Source of the DNA: Actinomycetes bacterium | GTDB lineage: Bacteria > Actinomycetota > Acidimicrobiia > Acidimicrobiales > RAAP-2 | Assembly (NCBI GenBank): GCA_021849435.1 | Contig: JAJZSX010000002.1 | Coordinates: 1 to 22,528 of the forward strand | Reading direction: 5' to 3' | Length of the DNA: 22,528 bases | Shown: positions 14,174-20,666 of the stretch, in pieces | Position numbering within the stretch: the first letter of the stretch is position 1 | Layout: the number at the start of each line of letters is the position of its first letter | The notes under the pieces: model-generated | What the model was told of the DNA's origin: nothing | The model's database searches: none | What the model saw: the letters and a program-made list of their open reading frames with translations, nothing else | Position numbers and translations under genes: made by a program

Positions 14174-15592
14174 ATGGAGCAAGCCCACGAACGGTTGGTC
14201 GAGCTAGCCGATTTAGCGCGACCCCTCGCGCGCGTCTTCGCCGACGAGGGGTTCTCCCTGTACGCCGTCGGCGGGTCGGTTCGCGACGCCTTGCTCGGTG
14301 AGCCACGTCGCGAGGACTTCGAGATCGACTTCACGACCAACGCCCGACCCGATGACGTGGCGCGCATCATGGCGCCGGTGTGCACGACGCTCTGGGAGCA
14401 GGGGCGGGCCTTCGGGACGCTCGGGGGCGTGATACGAGCCAACGGCGTCAAAGCCGAGGTCACCACGTTCCGCTCCGAGGCCTACGTCGATCATTCGCGC
14501 AAACCGTCGGTGGAGTGGGGTGATTCGCTCGAAGTGGACTTGAGTCGGCGCGACTTCACTATTAACGCCCTGGCACTCGACGTCATCGCGCTGGCTGACG
14601 AGACCCCGGGGGTTCAGACGCTCTTCGACTACCACCAAGGATTCATCGACCTCTTCGAGCGGCGACTTCGAACGCCAACGGATCCCGTCCGGCTCTTCCA
14701 GGACGACCCGTTGCGAATGCTTCGGGCCGCGCGTTTCGCCGCGCGTTTCGACCTGTCGATCGAACCGGCCGTCGAAGCGGCCGCGACGGAGATGGCCGAG
14801 TCGCTGCGCAAGGTCTCGGTGGAGCGGGTGCGTGGCGAACTCGACCTGCTGCTCATGACGACGCGACCGTCGATCGGACTGGACTTCATCGTGCGAACCG
14901 GGCTGTCGGACCAGTTCTTCCCTGAGCTGGCGATGTTGCAACTCGAGCAGGACCCGATCCACCAGCACAAAGACGTGCTCAAGCACACGTGGGCGGTGGT
15001 CGACAAGACGTCGGCGAACCTCACCCTTCGCCTCGCGGCGTTGTTCCACGACATCGGCAAGCCCCGCACAAGGGCCATCTCGGATGACGGGGTCACCTTC
15101 CGATTCCACGAGATCGTGGGCGCGAAGATGACGCGCAAGCGGATGGCGGCGCTGAAGTACCCCCAAACGATGATCGACGACGTGAGCATGCTGGTTGAGC
15201 TCCATCTGCGTTTCCACACCTACAAGATGGGCTGGAGCGACCGCGCGGTTCGCCGGTACGTCCGAGACGCGGGACACCTGCTGAATGAGCTCAACGAACT
15301 GACGCGCTGTGACGCGACGACGCGCAACGCTCGCAAAGCCGCGACCTTCGCGAAGCGGATGGACGAGTTGGAGGTCCGCATCGAAGAGGTCCGCGCCAAT
15401 GAGGACCTGAGTCGACTGCGTCCCGCGCTCGACGGTGTCGCGGTGATGGAATTGCTGCACGTCGCCCCGGGTCCGGTGGTCGGCAAAGCGCTCGACTTCT
15501 TGATGGAGATCCGCCTCGACGAGGGCGAGATCTCCCCGGAGGACGCAGTGCAGCGACTCGCGGCCTGGTGGGCGCAACAGCACACCACATGA
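14174..15592 (+). CDS. cca: CCA tRNA nucleotidyltransferase / poly(A) polymerase family
   Basis: This enzyme adds or repairs the 3' CCA end of tRNAs. Class II nucleotidyltransferase features are visible: GGSVRDALLG at residues 33-42, the metal-binding motif FEIDFTTNA with Glu50 and Asp52, RRDFTINALALD, and the flexible-loop/neck region DPLRMLRAARFAARFDL. A C-terminal HD domain (LRLAALFHDIGKPRTR, EIVGAKMTRKRMAALKYP) is typical of the actinobacterial PcnA type. Length is 473 from ATG 14174. A GTG at 14165 is an alternative start and would fit a leaderless transcript with a -10 TACCGT at 14151-14156. It is divergent from the DUF6049-type gene, as pcnA is in mycobacteria. Confidence 0.93.
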   Translation: MEQAHERLVELADLARPLARVFADEGFSLYAVGGSVRDALLGEPRREDFEIDFTTNARPDDVARIMAPVCTTLWEQGRAFGTLGGVIRANGVKAEVTTFRSEAYVDHSRKPSVEWGDSLEVDLSRRDFTINALALDVIALADETPGVQTLFDYHQGFIDLFERRLRTPTDPVRLFQDDPLRMLRAARFAARFDLSIEPAVEAAATEMAESLRKVSVERVRGELDLLLMTTRPSIGLDFIVRTGLSDQFFPELAMLQLEQDPIHQHKDVLKHTWAVVDKTSANLTLRLAALFHDIGKPRTRAISDDGVTFRFHEIVGAKMTRKRMAALKYPQTMIDDVSMLVELHLRFHTYKMGWSDRAVRRYVRDAGHLLNELNELTRCDATTRNARKAATFAKRMDELEVRIEEVRANEDLSRLRPALDGVAVMELLHVAPGPVVGKALDFLMEIRLDEGEISPEDAVQRLAAWWAQQHTT

Positions 15593-15628
15593 CAAAGCCC
15601 CGCCACCCAATCGGGTGACGGGGCTTTG
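15593..15628. terminator. Bidirectional terminator hairpin between cca and ino1
   Basis: CAAAGCCCCG at 15593-15602 and CACCC pair with GGGTG and CGGGGCTTTG at 15619-15628. The stem has 15 base pairs, one C-A mismatch and a loop AATC. It starts directly after the cca stop and ends 9 bases before the ino1 stop. AAA/TTT at the stem base serves both directions. Confidence 0.85.
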
Positions 15629-15637
15629 CGCAGCGGC

Positions 15638-16732
15638 CTACGGCCAGACGGGGTTCTCGACGCCGTCGTTCGCGAACGCGTCGACCATGTCGTGGGCGAC
15701 GTCGTCGTGGAACTGCACCGGTGGCGACTTCATGAAGTAGGCCGAAGGCCCGATGACCGGTCCGCCGATGCCGCGGTCGAGGGCAATCTTGGCGCAACGT
15801 ACTGCGTCGATGATCACGCCAGCCGAGTTGGGCGAGTCCCACACCTCGAGCTTGAGTTCGAGGTTGAGTGGCACGTCGCCGAAGTTACGACCCTCCATAC
15901 GGATGTAGGCCCACTTGCGGTCGAGCAGCCACGGGACGTGGTCGCTCGGGCCGATGTGGATGTTCTCGGGCTCGAGGTGGCTGCTCTCCAACTGGGAGGT
16001 GACGGACTGGGTCTTGGAGATCTTCTTGGACTCCAGCCGCTCACGGTCGAGCATGTTCTTGAAGTCCATGTTGCCGCCGACGTTCAACTGGTAGGTGCGG
16101 TCCAGGGTCAAACCACGGTCCTCGAAGAGTCGCGACAGGATGCGGTGGACGATGGTCGCTCCGACCTGGCTCTTGATGTCGTCGCCGATGATCGGGACAC
16201 CCGCATCGGCGAACTTCTTCGCCCAGACGGGGTCTGAGGCGATGAAGACGGGGATGGCGTTCACGAAGGCCACGCCAGCGTCAATCGCGGCTTGGGCGTA
16301 GAAGCGCTGGGCCTCTTCGGAGCCGACGGGGAGGTAGGAGACCAGCACCTGAGCGCCGGAATCACGCAGGGCCTGGACGACGTCAACGGCCTCGGCCGGT
16401 GACTCCTCGATGACCTCGCGGTAGTACTTGTTGAGGCCGTCCAATGTCGGGCCCCGCTGCACCGTGACGCCGAGTGACGGCACGGTCGCGAACTTGATCG
16501 TGTTGTTTTGCCCGCCGTCGATCGCCTTGCCGAGGTCGTTGCCGACCTTGGACGCATCAACGTCGAAGGCGAGGACGAACTCGAGGTCGCTCACGTGGTA
16601 ACCGCCCAGCACGACGTGCATGAGACCGGGGACGTCGTCGCCCGCCTTGGCGTCCTTGTAGTACGTCACGCCTTGAATGAGTGAACTAGCGCAGTTTCCA
16701 ACGCCAGCGATCGCCACACGAATCTTCTCCAT
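15638..16732 (-). CDS. ino1: Inositol-3-phosphate synthase
   Basis: Converts glucose 6-phosphate to 1L-myo-inositol 1-phosphate with NAD as a bound cofactor, the first step to inositol. In Actinomycetota the product feeds phosphatidylinositol lipids and mycothiol. The NAD motif [15 protein letters not shown] is at residues 7-21. Other family segments are [31 protein letters not shown] and [12 protein letters not shown] followed by ESKKISKT. Length 364 matches the short actinobacterial/archaeal type rather than the eukaryotic form. The ATG at 16732 is fixed by AAAGGAG at 16737-16743; a frame open to 16759 adds nine residues without support. padR lies 23 bases upstream on the same strand, as beside ino1 in mycobacteria. 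Confidence 0.96.
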   Translation of the reverse strand: MEKIRVAIAGVGNCASSLIQGVTYYKDAKAGDDVPGLMHVVLGGYHVSDLEFVLAFDVDASKVGNDLGKAIDGGQNNTIKFATVPSLGVTVQRGPTLDGLNKYYREVIEESPAEAVDVVQALRDSGAQVLVSYLPVGSEEAQRFYAQAAIDAGVAFVNAIPVFIASDPVWAKKFADAGVPIIGDDIKSQVGATIVHRILSRLFEDRGLTLDRTYQLNVGGNMDFKNMLDRERLESKKISKTQSVTSQLESSHLEPENIHIGPSDHVPWLLDRKWAYIRMEGRNFGDVPLNLELKLEVWDSPNSAGVIIDAVRCAKIALDRGIGGPVIGPSAYFMKSPPVQFHDDVAHDMVDAFANDGVENPVWP

Positions 16733-16736
16733 GGCG

Positions 16737-16743
16737 CTCCTTT
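16737..16743 (-). promoter_or_regulatory. Ribosome binding site of ino1
   Basis: AAAGGAG on the minus strand, four bases before ATG 16732. It decides the ino1 start against the longer frame. Confidence 0.8.
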
Positions 16744-16755
16744 CTGCTTCTTCTC

Positions 16756-17367
16756 TCACTTCGCGTCTTGCGCGAAGCTGTTGTGGTTACTGCGTTCGGT
16801 GGTCAACAGGCTGTCGATCCACGCGAGGTCCAACTCCACCGCCTGCGCGGCGTGTTCCATCACACTGCGCGCATACGAGTCGAGTTCGGTGTTCGCCGCG
16901 CCGGCGCGGACCTCGGCCAGGCGCGACACGAGGTCCGCGCGACGGCGCTCGAGGAGCGCGACGCGCAACGTTGGGGTGAGGTACTTCGCCAGCGCCATGC
17001 GCATCGTGAAGTTCTTGCCGTCGTCCATCGTGGTCGGGTCGGCGAGGAGTTCGGCGAACTCCTGACGTCCACGGTCGGTGATCCGGTAGACCTTGCGGCC
17101 GCGACGACCGATGCCCGAGGTTGCACGAAGTGCGCGTAACGACGCCCGTTCACCCGAGAGCGAACCAGTCGAGAGTGCGCCGAAGCGCGACTCGGTCGGG
17201 GCCACCGCTTCGACGCTGCCGTGACGCTCCAGGCGGGCGAGGGCTGGGTAGATCGACCCGAAGGACACGTTGGCCGAGACACCGAGCCGCTCGCGTAGTT
17301 GCGAGCGGATCTCATAGCCGTGATGATCACGGTCCATGAGCAGTCCCAAGATGGCGATGTCCAACAT
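16756..17367 (-). CDS. PadR family transcriptional regulator
   Basis: The N-terminal winged helix is clear: [29 protein letters not shown], and [20 protein letters not shown], followed by the wing [22 protein letters not shown] helical C-terminal half follows (about residues 110-203), typical of dimerising PadR proteins. I choose ATG 17367 because homologues start MLxLAILGLL and because TATGAT lies exactly upstream; a longer frame reaches 17472. About 35 extra residues (55-90, Ser/Arg/Gly-rich) sit between the recognition helix and the wing, longer than usual. It probably represses itself and ino1, since a palindrome lies at its promoter. The ligand is unknown. Mycobacteria have a PadR gene (Rv0047c) in the same place. 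Confidence 0.92.
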   Translation of the reverse strand: MLDIAILGLLMDRDHHGYEIRSQLRERLGVSANVSFGSIYPALARLERHGSVEAVAPTESRFGALSTGSLSGERASLRALRATSGIGRRGRKVYRITDRGRQEFAELLADPTTMDDGKNFTMRMALAKYLTPTLRVALLERRRADLVSRLAEVRAGAANTELDSYARSVMEHAAQAVELDLAWIDSLLTTERSNHNSFAQDAK

Positions 17368-17373
17368 GCGACT

Positions 17374-17379
17374 CATCAT
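17374..17379 (-). promoter_or_regulatory. -10 box of padR (leaderless promoter)
   Basis: TATGAT on the minus strand is close to the TATAAT consensus and is followed by 7 bases and ATG 17367. Transcription should begin at or next to the start codon; no ribosome binding site is present. Confidence 0.6.
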
Positions 17380-17384
17380 ATCAA

Positions 17385-17398
17385 TTCGATATATCGAA
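17385..17398. promoter_or_regulatory. Probable PadR operator palindrome
   Basis: TTCGATATATCGAA is a perfect 14-bp palindrome, AT-rich in a GC-rich context, placed six bases upstream of the padR -10 box. A protein bound here would block that promoter. Autoregulation through TCGATATATCGA-like sites is usual for PadR proteins in general terms; binding here is inference. The divergent DUF5318 promoter starts about 40 bases away and could share it. Confidence 0.6.
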
Positions 17399-17437
17399 CG
17401 TGACGTTCGGTGGCGGGACATGGGTGGCGGGGCGTTG

Positions 17438-17443
17438 TAGTCT
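17438..17443 (+). promoter_or_regulatory. -10 box of the DUF5318 gene (leaderless promoter)
   Basis: TAGTCT is followed by 6 bases and ATG 17450. GGGACA at 17415-17420 lies 17 bases upstream and can serve as the -35 box. There is no ribosome binding site. Confidence 0.5.
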
Positions 17444-17449
17444 CGCCCA

Positions 17450-17860
17450 ATGGATCGCACGCTGCGCACCACGTCGGCCGATGGAGCCGTCGTTGAGTTC
17501 GGGCTCGTACGTCACGCGCTGCTCGAGAAGCTGGCCGCGGGGCTGTTGCGCCCCGAGGATGTGTGCGATGCGCACCCCGAACTGTTGCGTGCGGCGCGAA
17601 ACATCGGCCGTGGAAGCGGCGAGCAGTGTCCGGTCTGTCACGACGGACCGCTCGTCGAGGTGACCTACGTCTTCGGTGCCCGACTTCCCGCGGGGGGCAC
17701 GTGTCCGACGTCGCGCGCCGAGTTGGCCAAGCTCGAGCGACGTGACGAACCGGTCCAGTGCTACGCCGTGGAGGTCTGCGTCGCGTGCCACTTCCACCAT
17801 CTGGCGCGACGATGGGGCGCTGGAGGACGGACTCGCCGCGCTGTTCGGGGCCGTGCGTAG
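17450..17860 (+). CDS. DUF5318 family zinc-ribbon-like protein
   Basis: A 136-residue protein of unknown function. The pattern matches the actinobacterial DUF5318 family: VVEFGLVRHALLEKLAAGLL, DVCDAHPELLRAARN, CPVC (Cys60, Cys63), LVEVTYVFGARLP and a second pair CVAC (Cys110, Cys113). The two CxxC pairs should bind one zinc ion. HPELLRAA and CPVCxxxxLVxVTYVFG are the most diagnostic words. The C-terminus after LARRWG is short and Arg/Gly-rich. Mycobacteria carry a related gene (Rv0049) beside the PadR and ino1 genes, which agrees with this neighbourhood. The gene is divergent from padR and starts from its own leaderless promoter; panB follows after 9 bases. Confidence 0.87.
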   Translation: MDRTLRTTSADGAVVEFGLVRHALLEKLAAGLLRPEDVCDAHPELLRAARNIGRGSGEQCPVCHDGPLVEVTYVFGARLPAGGTCPTSRAELAKLERRDEPVQCYAVEVCVACHFHHLARRWGAGGRTRRAVRGRA

Positions 17861-17863
17861 AGT
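17858..17863 (+). promoter_or_regulatory. -10 box of panB overlapping the upstream stop codon
   Basis: TAGAGT uses the TAG stop of the DUF5318 gene as its first three bases, and is followed by 6 bases and the panB ATG at 17870. The geometry is the same as for the DUF5318 promoter. No -35 box is seen. Confidence 0.45.
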
Positions 17864-17869
17864 CGAAGC

Positions 17870-18691
17870 ATGAGCTTGAGCGCGTTAACCCTCCGGACTC
17901 GTAAACGCCGTCACGGTGCCGAGCCAATCGTTATGGTCACGGCGTACGACGAACCGGGTGCCCGCTACGTCGACGCTGCGGGCGTCGACATGATTCTCGT
18001 GGGTGATTCGCTCGCGAACGTGGTCCTCGGTCAGGCCGACACCTTGCACGTGACTGTTGAGGACATGGTCCACCACGTCGCAGCGGTCGCCGCGGCGCAC
18101 CCCGCCGCCCACGTCGTCGCCGACATGCCGTGGCTGAGCTACCACGTTGGTGAGGCCGAGGCTGTGCGCAACGGCGCCGCTCTGGTTCGGGCGGGGGCCG
18201 AGAGCCTCAAGCTCGAAGGTGGCCGTAATCGAGTGAGCGTGGTGCGCGCACTGCATGACGCCGAGATCCCCGTCATGGGTCATCTCGGTCTGACGCCTCA
18301 GAGCGTGCTCGCCTTCGGCGGGTTCAAGGTCCAGTCAAAGACTCGTGAGGCGGCCAAGGTCCTAGTCGACGAGGCGCTGGCGCTCCAGGACGCGGGCGTC
18401 TACGCCATTGTGATCGAGGCCGTCCCCGCCGTGGTCGGGACGATGGTGACCGAGGCGCTCGACGTGCCCACGATCGGGATCGGTGCCGGACCGGACACGG
18501 ACGGACAGGTGCTCGTCTTCCACGATCTGCTCGGTCTGTCCAACCGCAAGCCCGCGAAGTTCGTTCGCCAGTACGCCGACCTCGGTTCGGCGATCACGGA
18601 GGCCGTCTCGCGATACCGCGACGACGTGCGCGCGGGGACATTCCCCGACGATTCCGAGGTCTACCCGACCCCCGCAGGATGGCTCGACTAG
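17870..18691 (+). CDS. panB: 3-methyl-2-oxobutanoate hydroxymethyltransferase
   Basis: PanB transfers a hydroxymethyl group from 5,10-methylene-tetrahydrofolate to 3-methyl-2-oxobutanoate, giving ketopantoate, the first committed step to pantothenate and CoA. Signature segments are MVTAYDEPGARYVDAAGVD, ILVGDSLANVVLG with metal ligand Asp46, VVADMPWLSY with Asp85, ESLKLEGG, GHLGLTPQSV and IEAVP with the catalytic-type Glu183, then TIGIGAGPDTDGQVLVFHDL. Length 273 is normal. The ATG has no ribosome binding site but sits just after a -10-like TAGAGT, so a leaderless message is likely. No other pantothenate gene is near. Confidence 0.97.
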   Translation: MSLSALTLRTRKRRHGAEPIVMVTAYDEPGARYVDAAGVDMILVGDSLANVVLGQADTLHVTVEDMVHHVAAVAAAHPAAHVVADMPWLSYHVGEAEAVRNGAALVRAGAESLKLEGGRNRVSVVRALHDAEIPVMGHLGLTPQSVLAFGGFKVQSKTREAAKVLVDEALALQDAGVYAIVIEAVPAVVGTMVTEALDVPTIGIGAGPDTDGQVLVFHDLLGLSNRKPAKFVRQYADLGSAITEAVSRYRDDVRAGTFPDDSEVYPTPAGWLD

Positions 18692-18711
18692 CCAAAATCG
18701 GCCTCCTGGGC

Positions 18712-18717
18712 TAGACT
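18712..18717 (+). promoter_or_regulatory. Probable -10 box of the rpsF operon
   Basis: TAGACT, 21 bases after the panB stop, would start transcription near 18724 and give a leader of roughly 75-80 bases before rpsF. No good -35 box is seen. Confidence 0.45.
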
Positions 18718-18723
18718 CATCGG

Positions 18724-18789
18724 TCCCATCGGTGATGGGAATGAACCCTGCTGCGTTTTCCGCGCAGCCCGGCACGCCGGACCACAGGG
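18724..18789 (+). ncRNA. Structured rpsF leader, candidate S6:S18-binding motif
   Basis: The first hairpin is perfect: TCCCATC at 18724-18730, loop GGT, GATGGGA at 18734-18740. Then CCCTG at 18746-18750 pairs with CAGGG at 18785-18789 and encloses two smaller stems, CTGCG/CGCAG (18751-18755 with 18763-18767) and CCGG-CACG-CCGG at 18769-18780. Many bacteria control rpsF operons through a leader RNA that binds the S6:S18 pair and carries a conserved CCG. The operon here encodes exactly S6 and S18, so autoregulation is likely; the exact fold is unverified. Confidence 0.45.
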
Positions 18790-18802
18790 AAAGGAAGTGG
18801 CC

Positions 18803-19141
18803 ATGAGGCCGTATGAAACAATGATTGTGTTCGACACGACCGTCGACGCACAGTTGATCCAGGTAGCGCTCGACCGCGCACTCGAGACGATCCGTACGAA
18901 TGGTGGAACCCCGGGAACCATCGACCGTTGGGGTAAGCGCCCATTGGCGTACGAGATCAAGAAGCGCAAAGAGGGTTATTACGTGCTCGTTGAGTTCGCC
19001 GGAGAATCGACGACCGTCGACGAGTTGCACCGGATCCTGACCCTGTCCGATGAAGTGCTGCGCTTCAAGATTCTTCGTCGAATCGAGCGGACCACTCGTC
19101 GCGTTCCCGCGACGGCCCCGGCCCGCTCCGAGGAAGTGTAA
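18803..19141 (+). CDS. rpsF: 30S ribosomal protein bS6
   Basis: bS6 binds 16S rRNA as a pair with bS18 in the platform of the small subunit. MRPYETMIVFDTTVD at the start, RWGKRPLAYEIKKRKEGYYVLVEF and the end of the core DEVLRFKILRRIE are diagnostic. The 112-residue length is normal for Actinomycetota. I choose ATG 18803 because AAGGAA at 18791-18796 has the right spacing; a GTG at 18797 in the same frame would add two residues. It is first in a four-gene run rpsF-ssb-rpsR-rplI, preceded by a structured leader. Confidence 0.97.
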   Translation: MRPYETMIVFDTTVDAQLIQVALDRALETIRTNGGTPGTIDRWGKRPLAYEIKKRKEGYYVLVEFAGESTTVDELHRILTLSDEVLRFKILRRIERTTRRVPATAPARSEEV

Positions 19142-19150
19142 GGAGAGCAG

Positions 19151-19600
19151 ATGCCTGACAACACCATCACGATCGTGGGAAACATCACCCGCGACCCAGA
19201 GTTGAAGTTCCTCAACAGCGGCCAGGCGGCAGTCCGTCTGTCGGTCGCGGTGAACCGGCGCTGGCAGAATCGCCAGACCCAGGAATGGGAAGAACGCGTC
19301 TCGTACTTCGAGGTGACCGGCTACGGGCCGATGGCCGAGAACGTGGCGAACTCGCTGGCCAAGGGAACGCGCGTGGTCGTCACGGGCCGCCTGGAACAGC
19401 GCAGCTGGGAGACTGAGAACGGCGACAAGCGTTCGATCGTCGAGATCAACGCCGACGAGATCGCCCCGTCGCTCCGCTTCGCCACCGCGGTGGTCACCAA
19501 GACGCCGCGACCCGACGCGCCGTTTCGCGACGCCGAACGCCCAGCAACGCCCCGACCCAACGAACCCACCACGTACGCCTACGACGAGGAGCCCTTCTAA
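19151..19600 (+). CDS. ssb: Single-stranded DNA-binding protein
   Basis: SSB coats single-stranded DNA in replication and repair and recruits partners through its acidic tip. The OB fold covers about residues 1-110 ([63 protein letters not shown]). A short Pro/Arg/Ala-rich linker leads to the C-terminal tip YDEEPF, the actinobacterial equivalent of DDIPF. Length is 149. AAGGAGAG before ATG 19151 is a strong ribosome binding site. Its stop TAA overlaps the rpsR ATG by one base. Confidence 0.97.
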   Translation: MPDNTITIVGNITRDPELKFLNSGQAAVRLSVAVNRRWQNRQTQEWEERVSYFEVTGYGPMAENVANSLAKGTRVVVTGRLEQRSWETENGDKRSIVEINADEIAPSLRFATAVVTKTPRPDAPFRDAERPATPRPNEPTTYAYDEEPF

Positions 19601-20055
19601 TGCCACGTATCAATAACCCCAAGCCGCCGAAGCGCGCGCCGAAGATCGACACCCGCCGCGGCGTCAAGAAGAAGCCCTGCGCCTTCTGCCAACACGGTGT
19701 GGGTACGGTCGACTACAAGGACCTGGCCCAACTACGCAAGTACATCTCGGATCGCGGCAAGATCCGCGGTCGCCGGGTCTCAGGCAACTGCCAGCAGCAC
19801 CAGCGCGACGTCACCGACGCGATCAAGACCGCCCGTGAGTTGGCGTTGCTTCCCTACACCCAGCGCACCGTGACCGAGCGTCGCGGGGGCCGCGGCCGCG
19901 ACGATCGCGGACCGCGTGGACCCCGTCCCGACCGCGAAGCGGCGGTGGCTGAGGTCGAGGCCGAGACCCCGGAGGTCAGTGTCGACGACGCGATGCTCGA
20001 GGACGCGAGCGAAGCGGCGGCGGTGTTCATGGCAGCCGAGGAGGTGGGCGAATGA
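19600..20055 (+). CDS. rpsR: 30S ribosomal protein bS18 with long C-terminal extension
   Basis: bS18 partners bS6 on 16S rRNA. The core (about residues 1-87) is clear: [29 protein letters not shown] and [11 protein letters not shown]. It is the zinc-binding form, with Cys27, Cys30, Cys64 and His67 as ligands (GNCQQHQ). The unusual point is the extension from residue 88 to 151: first Arg/Gly-rich ([16 protein letters not shown]), then acidic with Glu, Asp and Ala, ending AAEEVGE. Typical bS18 proteins have 75-90 residues. The frame stays open to an ATGA overlap with rplI, so the extension is not an annotation slip. Start overlaps the ssb stop (TAATG). Confidence 0.95.
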   Translation: MPRINNPKPPKRAPKIDTRRGVKKKPCAFCQHGVGTVDYKDLAQLRKYISDRGKIRGRRVSGNCQQHQRDVTDAIKTARELALLPYTQRTVTERRGGRGRDDRGPRGPRPDREAAVAEVEAETPEVSVDDAMLEDASEAAAVFMAAEEVGE

Positions 20056-20498
20056 AGATCCTGTTGCGCAGTGATGTTGAGGGGCTTGGACGCCGCGGCG
20101 ACATCGTCGACGTGAAGACCGGCTACGCGCGGAACTACCTGCTCCCGACGGGTGCGGCGCTCGCCGCCACCGACACGATGGAGCTCCAGGCCGCGTCGAT
20201 GCGCAAGAAGCGTGATCTGCGCGACGCGCAGAGCCGTGATGCGGCGATGACCCAGCGTTCCGTGATCGAGGCTGCGACGGTTACCGTGGCGGCGCGCGCG
20301 GGCACCAACGGTCGCCTGTTCGGCTCGGTAACCGAGGCCGACATCGTCAACGCCCTGCGAACGGCGACGGGGATCTCCCTCGACCGCACTGCGATCCACA
20401 TGGCTGAGCACCTCAAAGAGGTCGGTTCGGCGACGGCCAGTGCCACGCTGTTCGAAGGTGTCGAGGCCACGATCACCGTCGAGGTGGTCGCTAAGTAA
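20052..20498 (+). CDS. rplI: 50S ribosomal protein bL9
   Basis: bL9 binds 23S rRNA near the L1 stalk and extends out from the ribosome. The N-terminal domain [20 protein letters not shown] and [17 protein letters not shown] is diagnostic. A long connecting helix (about 45-75) and the C-terminal domain [16 protein letters not shown] follow. Length 148 is normal. The ATG overlaps the rpsR stop by four bases, and GAGGTGGG lies upstream. A strong hairpin ends the operon at 20517-20549. Confidence 0.97.
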   Translation: MKILLRSDVEGLGRRGDIVDVKTGYARNYLLPTGAALAATDTMELQAASMRKKRDLRDAQSRDAAMTQRSVIEAATVTVAARAGTNGRLFGSVTEADIVNALRTATGISLDRTAIHMAEHLKEVGSATASATLFEGVEATITVEVVAK

Positions 20499-20516
20499 CA
20501 CCGATTATCGAGTGAT

Positions 20517-20549
20517 GACGACGCGCCGGGTTCTGCCCGGCGCGTTGTC
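20517..20549 (+). terminator. Terminator hairpin after rplI
   Basis: GACGACGCGCCGGG at 20517-20530 pairs with CCCGGCGCGTTGTC at 20536-20549 around loop TTCTG. The stem has 14 pairs, with one G-T pair. There is no long T-tract, as is common in GC-rich genomes. It lies 19 bases after the rplI stop. Confidence 0.8.
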
Positions 20550-20666
20550 ACGTCGCTGGCGTGTCACAGGGCTGGGGCACGCTGTTGTCGTGAGGTTAGA
20601 CACAGGATTTTCCCCACGTTGTTGTTCTTGCGCTGCACAGGCGCTGTCGGCGACCGTTGATGTCTT

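Noticed and set aside
14727..14750. Perfect 12-bp tandem repeat in cca (CCGCGCGTTTCG twice)
   Set aside because: It encodes AARFAARF, a conserved protein motif of this enzyme family, and the unit is a multiple of three, so it needs no DNA-level explanation.
14213..15610. 465-codon minus-strand frame opposite cca
   Set aside because: Antisense shadow of a clear CCA enzyme; composition is His/Arg/Val-rich as expected for antisense in GC-rich DNA.
18688..18714. CTAGCC/GGCTAG inverted repeat after panB as a terminator
   Set aside because: Only six pairs with a long loop and no T-tract, and it overlaps the probable rpsF -10 box.
18362..19606. 414-codon minus-strand frame spanning panB, rpsF and ssb
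   Set aside because: It runs antisense across three well-identified genes and has no domain.
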